Source: Acinetobacter tianfuensis
Lineage (GTDB): Bacteria; Pseudomonadota; Gammaproteobacteria; Pseudomonadales; Moraxellaceae
Reading direction: 5' to 3'
Assembly: GCF_003611465.1 (NCBI RefSeq)
Contig: NZ_RAXV01000025.1
Coordinates: 1 to 57,072, forward strand
DNA length: 57,072 bases
Part shown: one piece after another, positions 18,343-27,531 of the stretch
Numbering within the stretch: the first letter of the stretch is position 1
Layout: each line of letters begins with the position of its first letter
Notes under the pieces: generated by a model
What the model saw: only the letters and a program-made list of their open reading frames with translations
The model's database searches: none
Told to the model about the DNA's origin: nothing
Translations under genes and position numbers: made by a program

Positions 18343-20187
18343 GTGAAAAGGATCTTTACTCAAGCCAAGCCAATGTGCTTGGCTTTCGGGGTGGCCGTTT
18401 ATGCACAGGCGGGCTGGTCTGCTGTTCAGACCACACCATATATTGCTATTCATAGTGCGCCGCAGTACGCCCGCAGTGCTGTAATGCCCTATGCAAATGC
18501 TCAGGCGCCTAAAGGCGGTTATTTAAGTACAGCCAGCAATGGCACATTTGATAACTTAAATAGTATGAATGGCAAAGGCAGCGCTGCGGATGGGGTAAAT
18601 TATTTATTTGACTCGTTGATGAGCAGCTCTTTAAATGAGCCGGGCGTGATGTATCCGCTCTTGGCTGAAAAAGCCACCTTTGATCCTCAAAAAACCTCTT
18701 TTGTGATCTTTCATTTGAACCCGAAAGCGAAATTCAGTGACGGTTCACCTGTGACAGCGGAAGATGTCAAATTCAGTTTTGACGCTTACCAGACCAAATC
18801 TAATCCGGGGCTGCAAATGTATCTGGCGGATTTGGCGAAAACGGAAGTGCTTTCCAAGCATCAAGTGAAAATGAGCTTTAAGTCGGACAACAATGCGGAA
18901 ATGCCGCTGATTTTGTCACAGTTGCCAATCTATTCGAAAAAAGACTGGGCCAAAAAAGACTTTACCCGTGTGACCATGCAGCCGATCTTGGGATCAGGGC
19001 CTTATTTGCTAGACCGCATTGATGCGGGGCGCAGTCTCAGTTATAAACGCAATCCCAATTATTGGGGCAAAGATTTGCCCGTCAACAAAGGCCGCTATAA
19101 CTTTGACCGCTTGAAATATGTGTATTACCGCAGTTTAGACATTGCCTTCGAGGGCTTTAAGTCTGGGCAATATACTCTGCATGAAGAATACACTGCGCGC
19201 AAATGGGTGACAGAATATAATTTCCCTGCGGTCAAAGCCGGTATGGTGGTGAAATACCGTTTTAAGCACAGTAATCCGATTGCTACGCAAAGTTTTGTCT
19301 TTAATACGCGCCGTAATCCATTTCAGGATATCCGTCTGCGTCAGGCGCTGACCTATGCCTATGATTTTGAATGGCAGAATAAAGCGCTGTTTTATGGGCA
19401 ATATACCCGTTTGCAAAGTTATTTTGCCAACAGTGAATTGGAAGCCAAAGGCACGCCTTCCGCCGCAGAGCTGGCTGTGCTGAAACCGCTGCTGCCGAAA
19501 TTGGATTCTGTGCAGCGTATAGGCGTATTGAAAAACTGGAAGTATCCGGTTTCCGATGCCAGCGGATTTAACCGCAATAACCTGCTGACGGCACGTCAGC
19601 TGCTGCTCAATGCGGGCTACAAATATAAAAATGGTCAGCTACTGGACAAAAAAGGCCAGCCGATTCAAATTGAATTTTTGATTCATCAGGAAGGTTTGCA
19701 GCGTACTTTGATGCCCTTTGTGCGCAATATGAAGCGTTTGGGCATACAGGTGAATATCCGTCAAGTGGATGTGCCGCAATACATCGAGCGTATGCGCAGC
19801 AAAGATTTTGATATGACCACCAGCGTGATGCCGCAATCCTTAAGTCCGGGCAATGAACAGGCACAGTTTTGGGGCAGCGCATCGGCGGATCAGCCCGGCA
19901 ATTATAACTATGCCGGCATTAAAAATCCCGTAATTGATGCGGTGGTTGAGCAGGTGATTCGTGCGCCAGACCGGCAGGCTTTGGTCATTCGTACGCGCGC
20001 TTTAGACCGTTTGCTGCGGGCAGGCTATTATCAAATCCCGACCTATGGCAAGGGAGAAAACTGGCTGGCCTATTGGAATATGTATAAACAGCCAGCCGTG
20101 AAGCCGAAACTGTCTACCGGTATTGACTACTGGTGGAGCGATCCCGCACAAGCGCAGAAAGTCACCAGCTATTTGCGTAAGCAATAA
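18343..20187 (+). CDS. yejA: ABC transporter periplasmic substrate-binding protein YejA
   Basis: This is a 614-residue member of the SBP family 5 (oligopeptide/dipeptide binding). It has a signal peptide cleaved after the Ala-Gly/Trp-Ser-Ala stretch near residue 28. It has PKGGYLSTASNGTFDNLNSM, FSDGSPVTAEDVKFSFDAY and GSGPYLLDRIDAGRSLSYKRNPNYWGKDLPVNKGR, which is YejA-like. In E. coli YejABEF takes up microcin C and peptides. The start is GTG with AAGGGAG just upstream. It begins the yejABEF operon, 36 bases after mltD. Confidence 0.92.
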   Translation: MKRIFTQAKPMCLAFGVAVYAQAGWSAVQTTPYIAIHSAPQYARSAVMPYANAQAPKGGYLSTASNGTFDNLNSMNGKGSAADGVNYLFDSLMSSSLNEPGVMYPLLAEKATFDPQKTSFVIFHLNPKAKFSDGSPVTAEDVKFSFDAYQTKSNPGLQMYLADLAKTEVLSKHQVKMSFKSDNNAEMPLILSQLPIYSKKDWAKKDFTRVTMQPILGSGPYLLDRIDAGRSLSYKRNPNYWGKDLPVNKGRYNFDRLKYVYYRSLDIAFEGFKSGQYTLHEEYTARKWVTEYNFPAVKAGMVVKYRFKHSNPIATQSFVFNTRRNPFQDIRLRQALTYAYDFEWQNKALFYGQYTRLQSYFANSELEAKGTPSAAELAVLKPLLPKLDSVQRIGVLKNWKYPVSDASGFNRNNLLTARQLLLNAGYKYKNGQLLDKKGQPIQIEFLIHQEGLQRTLMPFVRNMKRLGIQVNIRQVDVPQYIERMRSKDFDMTTSVMPQSLSPGNEQAQFWGSASADQPGNYNYAGIKNPVIDAVVEQVIRAPDRQALVIRTRALDRLLRAGYYQIPTYGKGENWLAYWNMYKQPAVKPKLSTGIDYWWSDPAQAQKVTSYLRKQ

Positions 20188-20211
20188 GCCCAAAGCATAA
20201 GGATAATAATG

Positions 20212-21279
20212 ATGGGCACCTATATTTTAAAACGTCTGCTGCTGATTATCCCCACACTGTTGGTGATTCTGCTGATTAACTTCATCGTTATTCAGATTGC
20301 ACCGGGCGGGCCAGTGGAACAGGCGATTCAGCAGGCCGAAGCTTTTCAGGGCATGGGAACCGCGGGCGGCGGGGAAACTGCGCAAGGCGGCAGCAAGTAT
20401 CAAGGCGCCAAAGGTCTCAGTGACGAGATGGTGCAAAAGATTGAAGCACAATATGGTTTTGATCAGCCGGCCCATATCCGTTTTTGGCACATGCTGAAAG
20501 GCTATGCCACTTTAGATTTTGGTACCAGTTTCTTTAAAGATAAGCCTGTAACTCAATTGCTTTGGGAAAAATTGCCAGTTTCGTTATCTTTGGGGTTATG
20601 GAGCACACTACTGATTTATTTGGTGTCGATTCCACTGGGCATCAAAAAAGCCCGTCAGCATGGTCTGCTGTTTGATAAAGCCACGTCGATGTTGCTCGCA
20701 GTGGGTTATGCCATTCCAGCCTTTGCTTTTGCCATTTTGCTGATTGTATTTTTTGCAGGTGGCTCCTATTTTCAGTGGTTTCCGCTGCAGGGTTTGGTGT
20801 CGGAAAATTTTGCTGAACTCAGTCTATGGGGCAAAATCACTGATTATTTCTGGCATATGACCTTACCGCTGTTGGCCATGGTGATTGGCGGCTTCGCAGG
20901 ACTGACCTACTTAACCAAATATTCCTTTATGGAAGAGCTAAATAAGCAGTATGTACTGGCAGCACGCTCCAAAGGTTTAACCGAGTCGCGTGTGCTCTAT
21001 GGTCATGTGTTCCGCAACGCCATGCTGATTGTCATTGCAGGTTTGCCTGAAGCATTAATTGGTATCTTCTTTGTGGGCAATTTATTTATTGAGATTATTT
21101 TCAATTTGGACGGCTTAGGTCTGTTGGGTTTTGAGGCCATTGTGCAGCGCGATTATCCAGTGATTTTTGGTACTTTATTTATTTTCACGCTGTTAGGGCT
21201 GATTCTGCGTTTAATTAGTGATGTGCTGTATCAGGTGATTGACCCGCGCATTAACTTTGAATCACGGGGAGCAAAATAA
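20212..21279 (+). CDS. yejB: Peptide ABC transporter permease YejB
   Basis: This is an inner-membrane permease of the DppB/OppB type, 355 residues. It has a first membrane helix at the N-terminus (YILKRLLLIIPTLLVILLIN), a periplasmic loop of about 80 residues, five further helices, and the EAA coupling loop (YVLAARSKGLTESRVLYGHVFRNA) that contacts the ATPase. Two consecutive ATGs occur at 20209 and 20212; the second has better spacing (8 bases) to AAGGA. The stop overlaps the yejE start (TAATG). Confidence 0.92.
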   Translation: MGTYILKRLLLIIPTLLVILLINFIVIQIAPGGPVEQAIQQAEAFQGMGTAGGGETAQGGSKYQGAKGLSDEMVQKIEAQYGFDQPAHIRFWHMLKGYATLDFGTSFFKDKPVTQLLWEKLPVSLSLGLWSTLLIYLVSIPLGIKKARQHGLLFDKATSMLLAVGYAIPAFAFAILLIVFFAGGSYFQWFPLQGLVSENFAELSLWGKITDYFWHMTLPLLAMVIGGFAGLTYLTKYSFMEELNKQYVLAARSKGLTESRVLYGHVFRNAMLIVIAGLPEALIGIFFVGNLFIEIIFNLDGLGLLGFEAIVQRDYPVIFGTLFIFTLLGLILRLISDVLYQVIDPRINFESRGAK

Positions 21280-22292
21280 TGTCCCCAATGATGCAGGCGC
21301 GGTTAAAGCGCTTTAAGCAAAATAAGCTCGGTTTTGGCTGTTTTATTATTTTTGCCGTGATTTTTGTGCTGTCGCTTGGTGCAGAACTGATTGCCAATGA
21401 TAAGCCACTGCTAGTGAAATACGGCAGCAGCCTGTATGTGCCGGCATTTAAAAGCTACCCTGAAACTGCGTTTGGTGGTGTATTTGAAACTGAAGCCGAT
21501 TATAAAGACCCTGCGGTGCAGCAGCTGATTGATAACAAAGGTTGGGCGCTGTGGCCGATCAATCATTTTTCTTATCAAACACCGAATTTGGAATTGGCCG
21601 TGCCGGTGCCGTCCGCGCCGACTGCGCAAAACTGGCTAGGCACCGATGATCAAGGCCGTGATGTTTTGGCGCGTATTTTATATGGTTTGCGGGTGTCATT
21701 GCTGTTTGGTTTTGCTTTGACGCTGGCTTCGGCGGTGCTTGGTATTATTGTCGGCGCAGTGCAGGGCTATTATGGCGGTTGGATTGACCTGATTGGACAG
21801 CGCATTTTAGAAGTTTGGGGTGGCCTGCCGATGCTGTTCATGGTGATGATTTTGGTCAGCATGTTTACCCCAAGCGTGTATTGGCTGTTTGTGATTATGC
21901 TGCTGTTTGGCTGGACAGCATTGGTGGGGCTAGTCCGTGCAGAATTTCTGCGCGCGCGGAATTTTGACTATGTACGCGCGGCGCGCAGTTTGGGTGTGTC
22001 GGATCGTGCGATTATTTTCCGGCATATTTTGCCCAATGCCATGAGTTCAAGTTTGTCACAGCTGCCGTTTATGCTGACCGCCAATATTACCGCTTTAACA
22101 GCTTTGGACTTTTTAGGTTATGGTTTACCGCCAGATGCGGCATCTTTGGGTGAGCTGCTGCTGCAGGGTAAAAATAACTTAAATGCGCCGTGGCTGGCGC
22201 TGTCAGGCTTTTTCACTTTGGCAATTGTGCTGTCATTGCTGATTTATATTGGGGAGGCGGCGCGTGATGCATTCGATCCAAGACGTCAATAA
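21279..22292 (+). CDS. yejE: Peptide ABC transporter permease YejE
   Basis: This is the second permease subunit, DppC/OppC type, 337 residues. A membrane helix follows a basic N-terminus (KRFKQNKLGFGCFIIFAVIF). A large periplasmic segment contains the YejE-typical block from ELIANDKPLLVKY to WPINHFSYQTPN, then LGTDDQGRDVLARILYGLRVSLLFG. The EAA loop is YVRAARSLGVSDRAIIFRHILPNA. It overlaps yejB by one base and ends inside the start of yejF, so the operon is tightly coupled. Confidence 0.93.
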   Translation: MSPMMQARLKRFKQNKLGFGCFIIFAVIFVLSLGAELIANDKPLLVKYGSSLYVPAFKSYPETAFGGVFETEADYKDPAVQQLIDNKGWALWPINHFSYQTPNLELAVPVPSAPTAQNWLGTDDQGRDVLARILYGLRVSLLFGFALTLASAVLGIIVGAVQGYYGGWIDLIGQRILEVWGGLPMLFMVMILVSMFTPSVYWLFVIMLLFGWTALVGLVRAEFLRARNFDYVRAARSLGVSDRAIIFRHILPNAMSSSLSQLPFMLTANITALTALDFLGYGLPPDAASLGELLLQGKNNLNAPWLALSGFFTLAIVLSLLIYIGEAARDAFDPRRQ

Positions 22293-23871
22293 CATGCCAC
22301 AAAATACAGTGCAGCATTCAACCTTGTCAGTGAGTCAGCTGCATATTCAACATGAAGAACAGGCTTTGGTTCAGGCCTTGAGTTTTGATCTGCAGGCGGG
22401 TGAAACACTGGCGATTGTCGGTGAAAGCGGTTCTGGAAAATCCATCAGCAGTCTGGCGGTATTGGGGCTATTACCGAAAAATCTACAGGTCACAGGACAA
22501 GCGCTGCTGAACGGGCAAAACCTGCTGGCGATGAATCCCGCAGGATTGCGCCAAATCCGCGGTGAAAAAATTGCGATGATTTTTCAGGAGCCGATGACGG
22601 CGCTGAATCCGCTGCACCGTGTAGAAAAAATTATCGGTGAAAGCCTGCTGCTGCGCGGCTGGTCGAAGGCCAAAACCCGAGAACGAGTGATTCAGTTGCT
22701 GCAAGATGTCGGTATTCCTGAGCCTGAAGAAAAATTAAAGCGCTATCCGCATGAATTGTCTGGCGGTCAGCGCCAGCGGGTGATGATTGCGATGGCTTTG
22801 GCGCTGGACCCTGAGATTCTGATTGCCGATGAACCGACTACTGCATTGGATGTGACCTTGCAGGCACAGATTCTCAATCTGCTCAAGGAACTGCAGCAAA
22901 GCCGTAAGATGGCGATGATCTTGATCAGTCATGACTTGAATCTAGTGCGTAAATATGCCGATCAAGTGATTGTGATGCATAAAGGTGAGGCTGTTGAACA
23001 GGGCGGTGTACAGCAGATTTTTGCTGCGCCTGAGCAGGACTATACTCGGAATTTGCTGAATCATGATTTTGGTGAAGCGCTAAAGCTTGAAACTCAGCCT
23101 GTGCTGCTGCAGTTGGAAAATTTAGGCGTCAGATTTCCGATCAAGCAGGGTTTATTGAACCGTATTAAAGATTACTTTGTGGCGGTTGAGCCTTTGAGCA
23201 TGGCGCTGCAGCAAGGTCAGTCTATCGGCATTGTGGGTGAAAGCGGTTCGGGTAAAAGCTCCTTGGCTTTGGCTGTTTCGCGTTTGATTGACAGTGAAGG
23301 CCAAATCCTGTTGCAAGGACAAGATTTGAATCAGTTGAATGAAAAGCAGCTGAGGCTTTTACGCAGTGATTTTCAAATCGTGTTTCAAGATCCGTTCAGC
23401 AGCTTAAACCCGCGTTTGAATGTCGAGCAAACTATTGGTGAAGGCTTGGCCTTAAAAAAACTTTCAGCGGCAGAAATCAGCGCGAAAATTGAGGCCGCTT
23501 TGCAGCAGGTGGAATTACCAGTCAGTTTTAAACAGCGCTATCCACATGAACTGTCAGGCGGTCAGCGTCAGCGTATTGCGTTAGCGCGGGCGTTGGTGCT
23601 GCAGCCGAAAGTATTGATTATGGATGAGCCGACTTCGGCATTGGACCGTACTACACAGCGTGCGATTGTAAAATTGCTGCGCCGTTTGCAGCAAGAAACG
23701 GGTATGAGCTATTTGTTCATCAGTCATGACTTGCAAGTGGTGAAAGCGCTATGCCAAAAAGTGCTGGTGCTGCGTCATGCGCAAGTGTTTGAATTTCAAG
23801 ATACCGACCAGTTATTTGCACATCCGCAGGCGGAGTATACGCAGAAATTGATTGCTGCCAGCCAGTATTGA
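22267..23871 (+). CDS. yejF: Peptide ABC transporter ATPase YejF (two fused nucleotide-binding domains)
   Basis: This is a double ATPase of 535 residues. Each half has a Walker A (GESGSGKS in both), a signature LSGGQRQRV or LSGGQRQRI, and a Walker B ending in DEPT(T/S)ALD. The fused arrangement is the YejF layout; OppDF and DppDF use two genes. Start: the frame opens at TTG 22249, but GGGGAGG at 22250-22256 places initiation at GTG 22264 or ATG 22267, and the ATG is listed. It overlaps yejE by about 26 bases. Confidence 0.93.
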   Translation: MHSIQDVNNMPQNTVQHSTLSVSQLHIQHEEQALVQALSFDLQAGETLAIVGESGSGKSISSLAVLGLLPKNLQVTGQALLNGQNLLAMNPAGLRQIRGEKIAMIFQEPMTALNPLHRVEKIIGESLLLRGWSKAKTRERVIQLLQDVGIPEPEEKLKRYPHELSGGQRQRVMIAMALALDPEILIADEPTTALDVTLQAQILNLLKELQQSRKMAMILISHDLNLVRKYADQVIVMHKGEAVEQGGVQQIFAAPEQDYTRNLLNHDFGEALKLETQPVLLQLENLGVRFPIKQGLLNRIKDYFVAVEPLSMALQQGQSIGIVGESGSGKSSLALAVSRLIDSEGQILLQGQDLNQLNEKQLRLLRSDFQIVFQDPFSSLNPRLNVEQTIGEGLALKKLSAAEISAKIEAALQQVELPVSFKQRYPHELSGGQRQRIALARALVLQPKVLIMDEPTSALDRTTQRAIVKLLRRLQQETGMSYLFISHDLQVVKALCQKVLVLRHAQVFEFQDTDQLFAHPQAEYTQKLIAASQY

Positions 23872-23977
23872 TACTGGTTTTACCTAAAGTGACAATATAA
23901 ATTGTCTAACTGCTATTGACGTGCAGATAAATGTCATTAGAGTAAAGATGTCAATTAAAAATAATGGATATAACAAC

Positions 23978-25222
23978 ATGAGCCATCTTGCCGAATCGAT
24001 ACAGATCCGCAGTACACAGTTTAAAAACCGCATTATTAAAGGCGCAATGAGCGAAGCGCTGGCCAATACGGCAGGACAGCCAAACCATCTGCATTTTGGT
24101 TTGTATGAGGCCTGGGCTAAGGGCGGTTTAGGCTGTGCAATTACCGGCAACGTGATGGTAGATTTGCGCGCTAAAAATGAACCGGGCGTGGTTGGGGTTG
24201 AATCTGAACGGGATTTAGCTTTACTCAAGCAATGGGCTGATGTCGGTAAAAAATACGGCATGGTGCAATTGGTGCAGCTGTCACATCCGGGGCGTCAGTG
24301 TCCGAAGGGCTTAAATAAAGAAACCGTCGCACCGTCAGCGGTTGCATTCAGCCCAATGCTAGCGACGACTTTTGGCACGCCGCGCGCACTGCGTGAAGAG
24401 GAAATTTTAGACATTATTCAGCGTTTTGCTACAGCAGCAGCGGTTTGTGAAAAAGCCGGATTTGAAGGCGTGCAGCTGCATGGTGCACATGGCTATCTCA
24501 TCAGCCAGTTTTTGTCGCCACTGACCAATCAGCGTACCGACCAATGGGGCGGTTCAATTGAAAACCGTATGCGCTTCTTGCTTGAAGCCTATAAAGCTGT
24601 ACGTGCAGCAACATCTGACAATTTTATTATTTCGGTAAAGCTCAATTCAGCCGATTTTCAGCGCGGCGGCATTACTGAAGAAGACGTGGTCACGGTATTT
24701 AAAGCCATTGATGCAGCGGGTATTGATTTGATTGAAGTGTCTGGCGGCACCTATGAAGCGCCAGCCATGGCTGGTGCAAAAGAAGAGAAACGCAAAGCTT
24801 CGACCATTGCCCGTGAAGCCTATTTCTTGGATTTTGCGGCAAAAATCCGTAAAGAAGTGAAATGTCATCTCATGGTGACAGGCGGTTTCCGTACCGTTGA
24901 AGGTATGAATGCAGCATTGGATAGTGGCGCTTGCGAATTTATCGGTATTGCACGTCCATTTGCGGTGGAACCCGCACTGGCAGACCGCTTAATTGCAGGT
25001 CAGGATGTACGTTATGGTGTCGACAAAATTAAAACTGGCATTCCGATGGTTGATAAAATGGCGATTATGGAAATTATTTGGTATGCAGCGCAATTTAAAT
25101 CGATTGGCGAGGGCAAACAGCCAAATCCTAAACTGTCGCCATTAAAAGTGTTCTTTAATTATTTAAAAGGCAATTTAACCGCCGTGATTAAAGGCCGCGT
25201 GAATTCACGTAAATCGGCTTAA
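23978..25222 (+). CDS. NADH:flavin oxidoreductase, Old Yellow Enzyme family
   Basis: This is a single-domain FMN ene-reductase, 414 residues. The TIM-barrel motifs are FKNRIIKGAMSEALANT, QLSHPGRQC, the active-site stretch GVQLHGAHGYLISQFLSPLTNQRTDQWGG (substrate-binding His/His-type pair and flavin contacts) and the phosphate-binding GACEFIGIARPFAVEP. There is no Fe-S or FAD/NAD domain at the C-terminus, unlike fadH in this window. The ATG at 23978 gives the typical start; ATGs at 23948 and 23921 are in frame but have weaker signals. The substrate is unknown. It has no obvious operon partner. Confidence 0.88.
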   Translation: MSHLAESIQIRSTQFKNRIIKGAMSEALANTAGQPNHLHFGLYEAWAKGGLGCAITGNVMVDLRAKNEPGVVGVESERDLALLKQWADVGKKYGMVQLVQLSHPGRQCPKGLNKETVAPSAVAFSPMLATTFGTPRALREEEILDIIQRFATAAAVCEKAGFEGVQLHGAHGYLISQFLSPLTNQRTDQWGGSIENRMRFLLEAYKAVRAATSDNFIISVKLNSADFQRGGITEEDVVTVFKAIDAAGIDLIEVSGGTYEAPAMAGAKEEKRKASTIAREAYFLDFAAKIRKEVKCHLMVTGGFRTVEGMNAALDSGACEFIGIARPFAVEPALADRLIAGQDVRYGVDKIKTGIPMVDKMAIMEIIWYAAQFKSIGEGKQPNPKLSPLKVFFNYLKGNLTAVIKGRVNSRKSA

Positions 25223-25239
25223 CTGCATCATTTTTGCTT

Positions 25240-25926
25240 TTATTGGGTTATTTGCCAATAGCGCTGAAACTCTTGAGCAGACCATTGTCCTTTGGCGCAC
25301 GCTTGCTGGAAGGCGGGTCTGCTCTCTATTTGCCTTAAATAACGGTTTAAAGCGTCATATTGTTGGAACTGAGGCGCAGCATATTGGCAGGCATAGAGCG
25401 GAAACCATAGCAGAAGATCAGCAGTACTGAAGTCATTGCCCGCGAGCCAAGGATGCAGCTGCAAATGCTGTTCAAGATGCTGCAGCTGGCGTTGCAGTTC
25501 AGGGTTTAGATAGGCTTTGTTAAATGCTGCTTTAAAAGCCAAACTGATAAAGCGAACAGGCCAAGGGGTATTTTGCACAATTTGGCTGAACACTTGTTTC
25601 AGCGCTAAATTAGGCATAAAGCTGGCATCTGCAAAGTTTTTGTATAAACAGTAATTGCTAAAATTTTTATGTTCAGGTGAAATTATTAGCCGCTGTTCTT
25701 TTTGGCAAAAATACTCTGCGATAGCGCTGCTTTCTGTCAGCTCAAAAGTAGACTTTGTATTGCTAATTTTTACTGTGGGATATTTTTGGGTGACTGCAGA
25801 TTGTGCAGTATTAAGCTGCTGCTCAAAACAAAGTTCATAGGGAAGCTGTAATTCTTCAAAAAGCCAAATGATACGTTGTGAGCGTGAGTTGGTTTTATGA
25901 AAAAGCTGAAGCGTACTATTTTGCAT
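25240..25926 (-). CDS. Glutathione S-transferase family protein
   Basis: This protein has 228 residues. The N-terminal thioredoxin-like half has LFHKTNSRSQRIIWLFEELQLPYEL, with the active-site Ser/Asn-Ser position, and ELTESSAIAEYFCQ, the GST glutathione-contacting ESSAI motif. The C-terminal helical half has PWLAGNDFSTADLLLWFPLY, the standard GST N-capping box region. Its partner substrates are not predictable. It is monocistronic on the minus strand and converges on the OYE gene with only 17 bases between stops. Confidence 0.85.
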   Translation of the reverse strand: MQNSTLQLFHKTNSRSQRIIWLFEELQLPYELCFEQQLNTAQSAVTQKYPTVKISNTKSTFELTESSAIAEYFCQKEQRLIISPEHKNFSNYCLYKNFADASFMPNLALKQVFSQIVQNTPWPVRFISLAFKAAFNKAYLNPELQRQLQHLEQHLQLHPWLAGNDFSTADLLLWFPLYACQYAAPQFQQYDALNRYLRQIESRPAFQQACAKGQWSAQEFQRYWQITQ

Positions 25927-26042
25927 GCAGTATTTTTTGAATAAATTTTATATTGCTGAATATAGCAGATGAAGTGTTTTTGATCTGCATCTATACGGCA
26001 AGTATTTTGAAAAGCATTGTATTTATAAAATGAGCAAACAAT

Positions 26043-26077
26043 AAAAAAGCCCAAGTCATCATGCTTGGGCTTTTTTA
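26043..26077 (-). terminator. Terminator after the tRNA-Glu cluster
   Basis: The hairpin AAGCCCAAG/CTTGGGCTT has a loop of about 8 bases and six T/A on either side. It lies just downstream of the last tRNA-Glu on the minus strand. Confidence 0.85.
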
Positions 26078-26099
26078 TAAGATGTTGCCATCCTGAATA

Positions 26100-26175
26100 T
26101 GGCGTCCCTACGGGGATTCGAACCCCGGTTACCGCCGTGAAAGGGCGATGTCCTAGGCCTCTAGACGATAGGGAC
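26100..26175 (-). tRNA. tRNA-Glu (UUC), copy 1
   Basis: The minus strand gives GTCCCTATCGTCTAGAGGCC.. with anticodon loop CTTTCAC (UUC), T loop GGTTCGAATCC and encoded CCA, 76 bases in all. It is identical in sequence to the four other copies in this window. It forms a run with copies 2 and 3. Confidence 0.97.
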
Positions 26176-26221
26176 AGTACAGAAGTTATATTTTAAAACC
26201 GCTACTTTCTGTTAGAAGTAA

Positions 26222-26297
26222 TGGCGTCCCTACGGGGATTCGAACCCCGGTTACCGCCGTGAAAGGGCGATGTCCTAGGCCTCTAGACGATAGGGAC
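26222..26297 (-). tRNA. tRNA-Glu (UUC), copy 2
   Basis: Identical to copy 1, including the encoded CCA. It is separated from copy 1 by 46 bases and from copy 3 by 24. No separate promoter is visible, so copies 3-2-1 are probably one transcript. Confidence 0.97.
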
Positions 26298-26321
26298 TTA
26301 ATAAAATGTACTTCTGAAAAT

Positions 26322-26397
26322 TGGCGTCCCTACGGGGATTCGAACCCCGGTTACCGCCGTGAAAGGGCGATGTCCTAGGCCTCTAGACGATAGGGAC
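26322..26397 (-). tRNA. tRNA-Glu (UUC), copy 3
   Basis: Identical to the other copies. It is the first tRNA of the three-gene run, with a strong promoter immediately upstream (26415-26443). Confidence 0.97.
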
Positions 26398-26414
26398 GTT
26401 TCAGAGGTGGGCGT

Positions 26415-26443
26415 ATAATAGGGTGAAAATAGGGGGGTGTCAA
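26415..26443 (-). promoter_or_regulatory. Promoter of the three-gene tRNA-Glu operon
   Basis: On the minus strand, TTGACA (26443-26438) and TATTAT (26420-26415) are separated by exactly 17 bases, followed by the GC-rich discriminator ACGCCC. This is the stable-RNA promoter layout. Confidence 0.8.
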
Positions 26444-26531
26444 ACGCATTTCTAAAATAAAATCATAAAATTTTAACAACTGGATAATTTGTGCGCGTAA
26501 TTTTTAGATATGCGGAAATAATAGGCGAAAT

Positions 26532-27419
26532 TTACCGTTTTTCTAAGGCGGATAAGATTTCGTGGATAACATCTGGATGCTGCAGATAGCCCATAATTTC
26601 ATGGGGCTGTGCTGCAAAGGTTTGAATTTGGCGGTTAATGATCGCGGGCTGAAAGTTAAATGGCGGCTCGGAGAGCGGGAAAGCTGTTAAAAAATCATCA
26701 GATGAATAGAAGTTGATCCAATTGCCTGAAATACCGGCAGGCCTGCGGATCGGATGCTGAATTTTGTCTTGAATGACACGGAATACCAGCGGTGAACCAA
26801 GCGTGATCAGGTCCTGAATGGCAAATTCGGGATGTGCATACAGCAGATTGTAGGCGATGATCGTTCCAAGCGAATGTGCAACCACAATGTGCGGTTCATG
26901 ACGGTCTAAAGTCTGTAAAATCCGCGCATGCACTTCTTGGGTAAAACATTCGTTGGATAAATACAGATAGGTTTCAATTAAAAAGCGGTGAATCAGTGCA
27001 TCATGTAATTTAGGAAAATGATTGAGCAGAATAGACAATTCTTTAAAGATCATGTCTTTGCTGAGTGCAGTAAATAAGGCTAATTTTTCAGAAAAGGGCA
27101 GCGTTTGAGCAGCGCTGTCATGCAGCAGGAAAGGGATGAAGTCCTGATCATGCATTTTGCCTGTTAAATGCGGGTGCAAATGTAAAGGGAAATGCTGTGC
27201 AAAACTTTTTGGCAGCAGCGTATTTAAGTCCAAAGTATTGGCTAAGCGGTGTTTTTGCAATAAATCGCCATAAAAAGCAAAGCGGATATTTAACTCTTGA
27301 GCGCGAAGTGTGCTCTGAGCATTATTTAGCCCCTGCTGGAAAATGTGCAGCCAGTGCTGTTCTAATGTTTTGGCTGTGTATTGCTGCTGGTTCATGCCAT
27401 GTATAAATAATATTTTCAT
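26532..27419 (-). CDS. Alpha/beta-hydrolase, lipase-like
   Basis: The 295-residue protein starts directly with the strand and oxyanion region MKILFIHGMNQQQYT, without a signal peptide, so it is probably cytoplasmic. The nucleophile elbow is VVAHSLGTIIAYNLL, followed by DLITLGSPLVFR, as in triacylglycerol-lipase-like hydrolases. The probable Asp is in NFYSSDDFLTAFPLS, and the late QPHEIMGYLQHPDVIHEIL carries the His. The substrate is unknown. It lies downstream of the first amino-acid permease on the same strand, beyond a likely terminator, so an operon is doubtful. Confidence 0.75.
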   Translation of the reverse strand: MKILFIHGMNQQQYTAKTLEQHWLHIFQQGLNNAQSTLRAQELNIRFAFYGDLLQKHRLANTLDLNTLLPKSFAQHFPLHLHPHLTGKMHDQDFIPFLLHDSAAQTLPFSEKLALFTALSKDMIFKELSILLNHFPKLHDALIHRFLIETYLYLSNECFTQEVHARILQTLDRHEPHIVVAHSLGTIIAYNLLYAHPEFAIQDLITLGSPLVFRVIQDKIQHPIRRPAGISGNWINFYSSDDFLTAFPLSEPPFNFQPAIINRQIQTFAAQPHEIMGYLQHPDVIHEILSALEKR

Positions 27420-27461
27420 CTAGCGCCAATCTGAGATGAACATAAATTAGTTATACATAAA

Positions 27462-27487
27462 AAAGAGCAGCCTAAGCTGCTCTAATT
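27462..27487 (-). terminator. Terminator downstream of permease 1
   Basis: AGAGCAGC CTAA GCTGCTCT forms an 8-bp hairpin, followed on the minus strand by a run of T. Confidence 0.7.
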
Positions 27488-27531
27488 TGCTGCTAAATTG
27501 TCATTTGACTTCTTTAGCGTATAACTGCTGA

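Noticed and set aside
22249..22266. TTG 22249 as the yejF start
   Set aside because: The ribosome site GGGGAGG lies inside this stretch, so initiation must be downstream (22264 or 22267).
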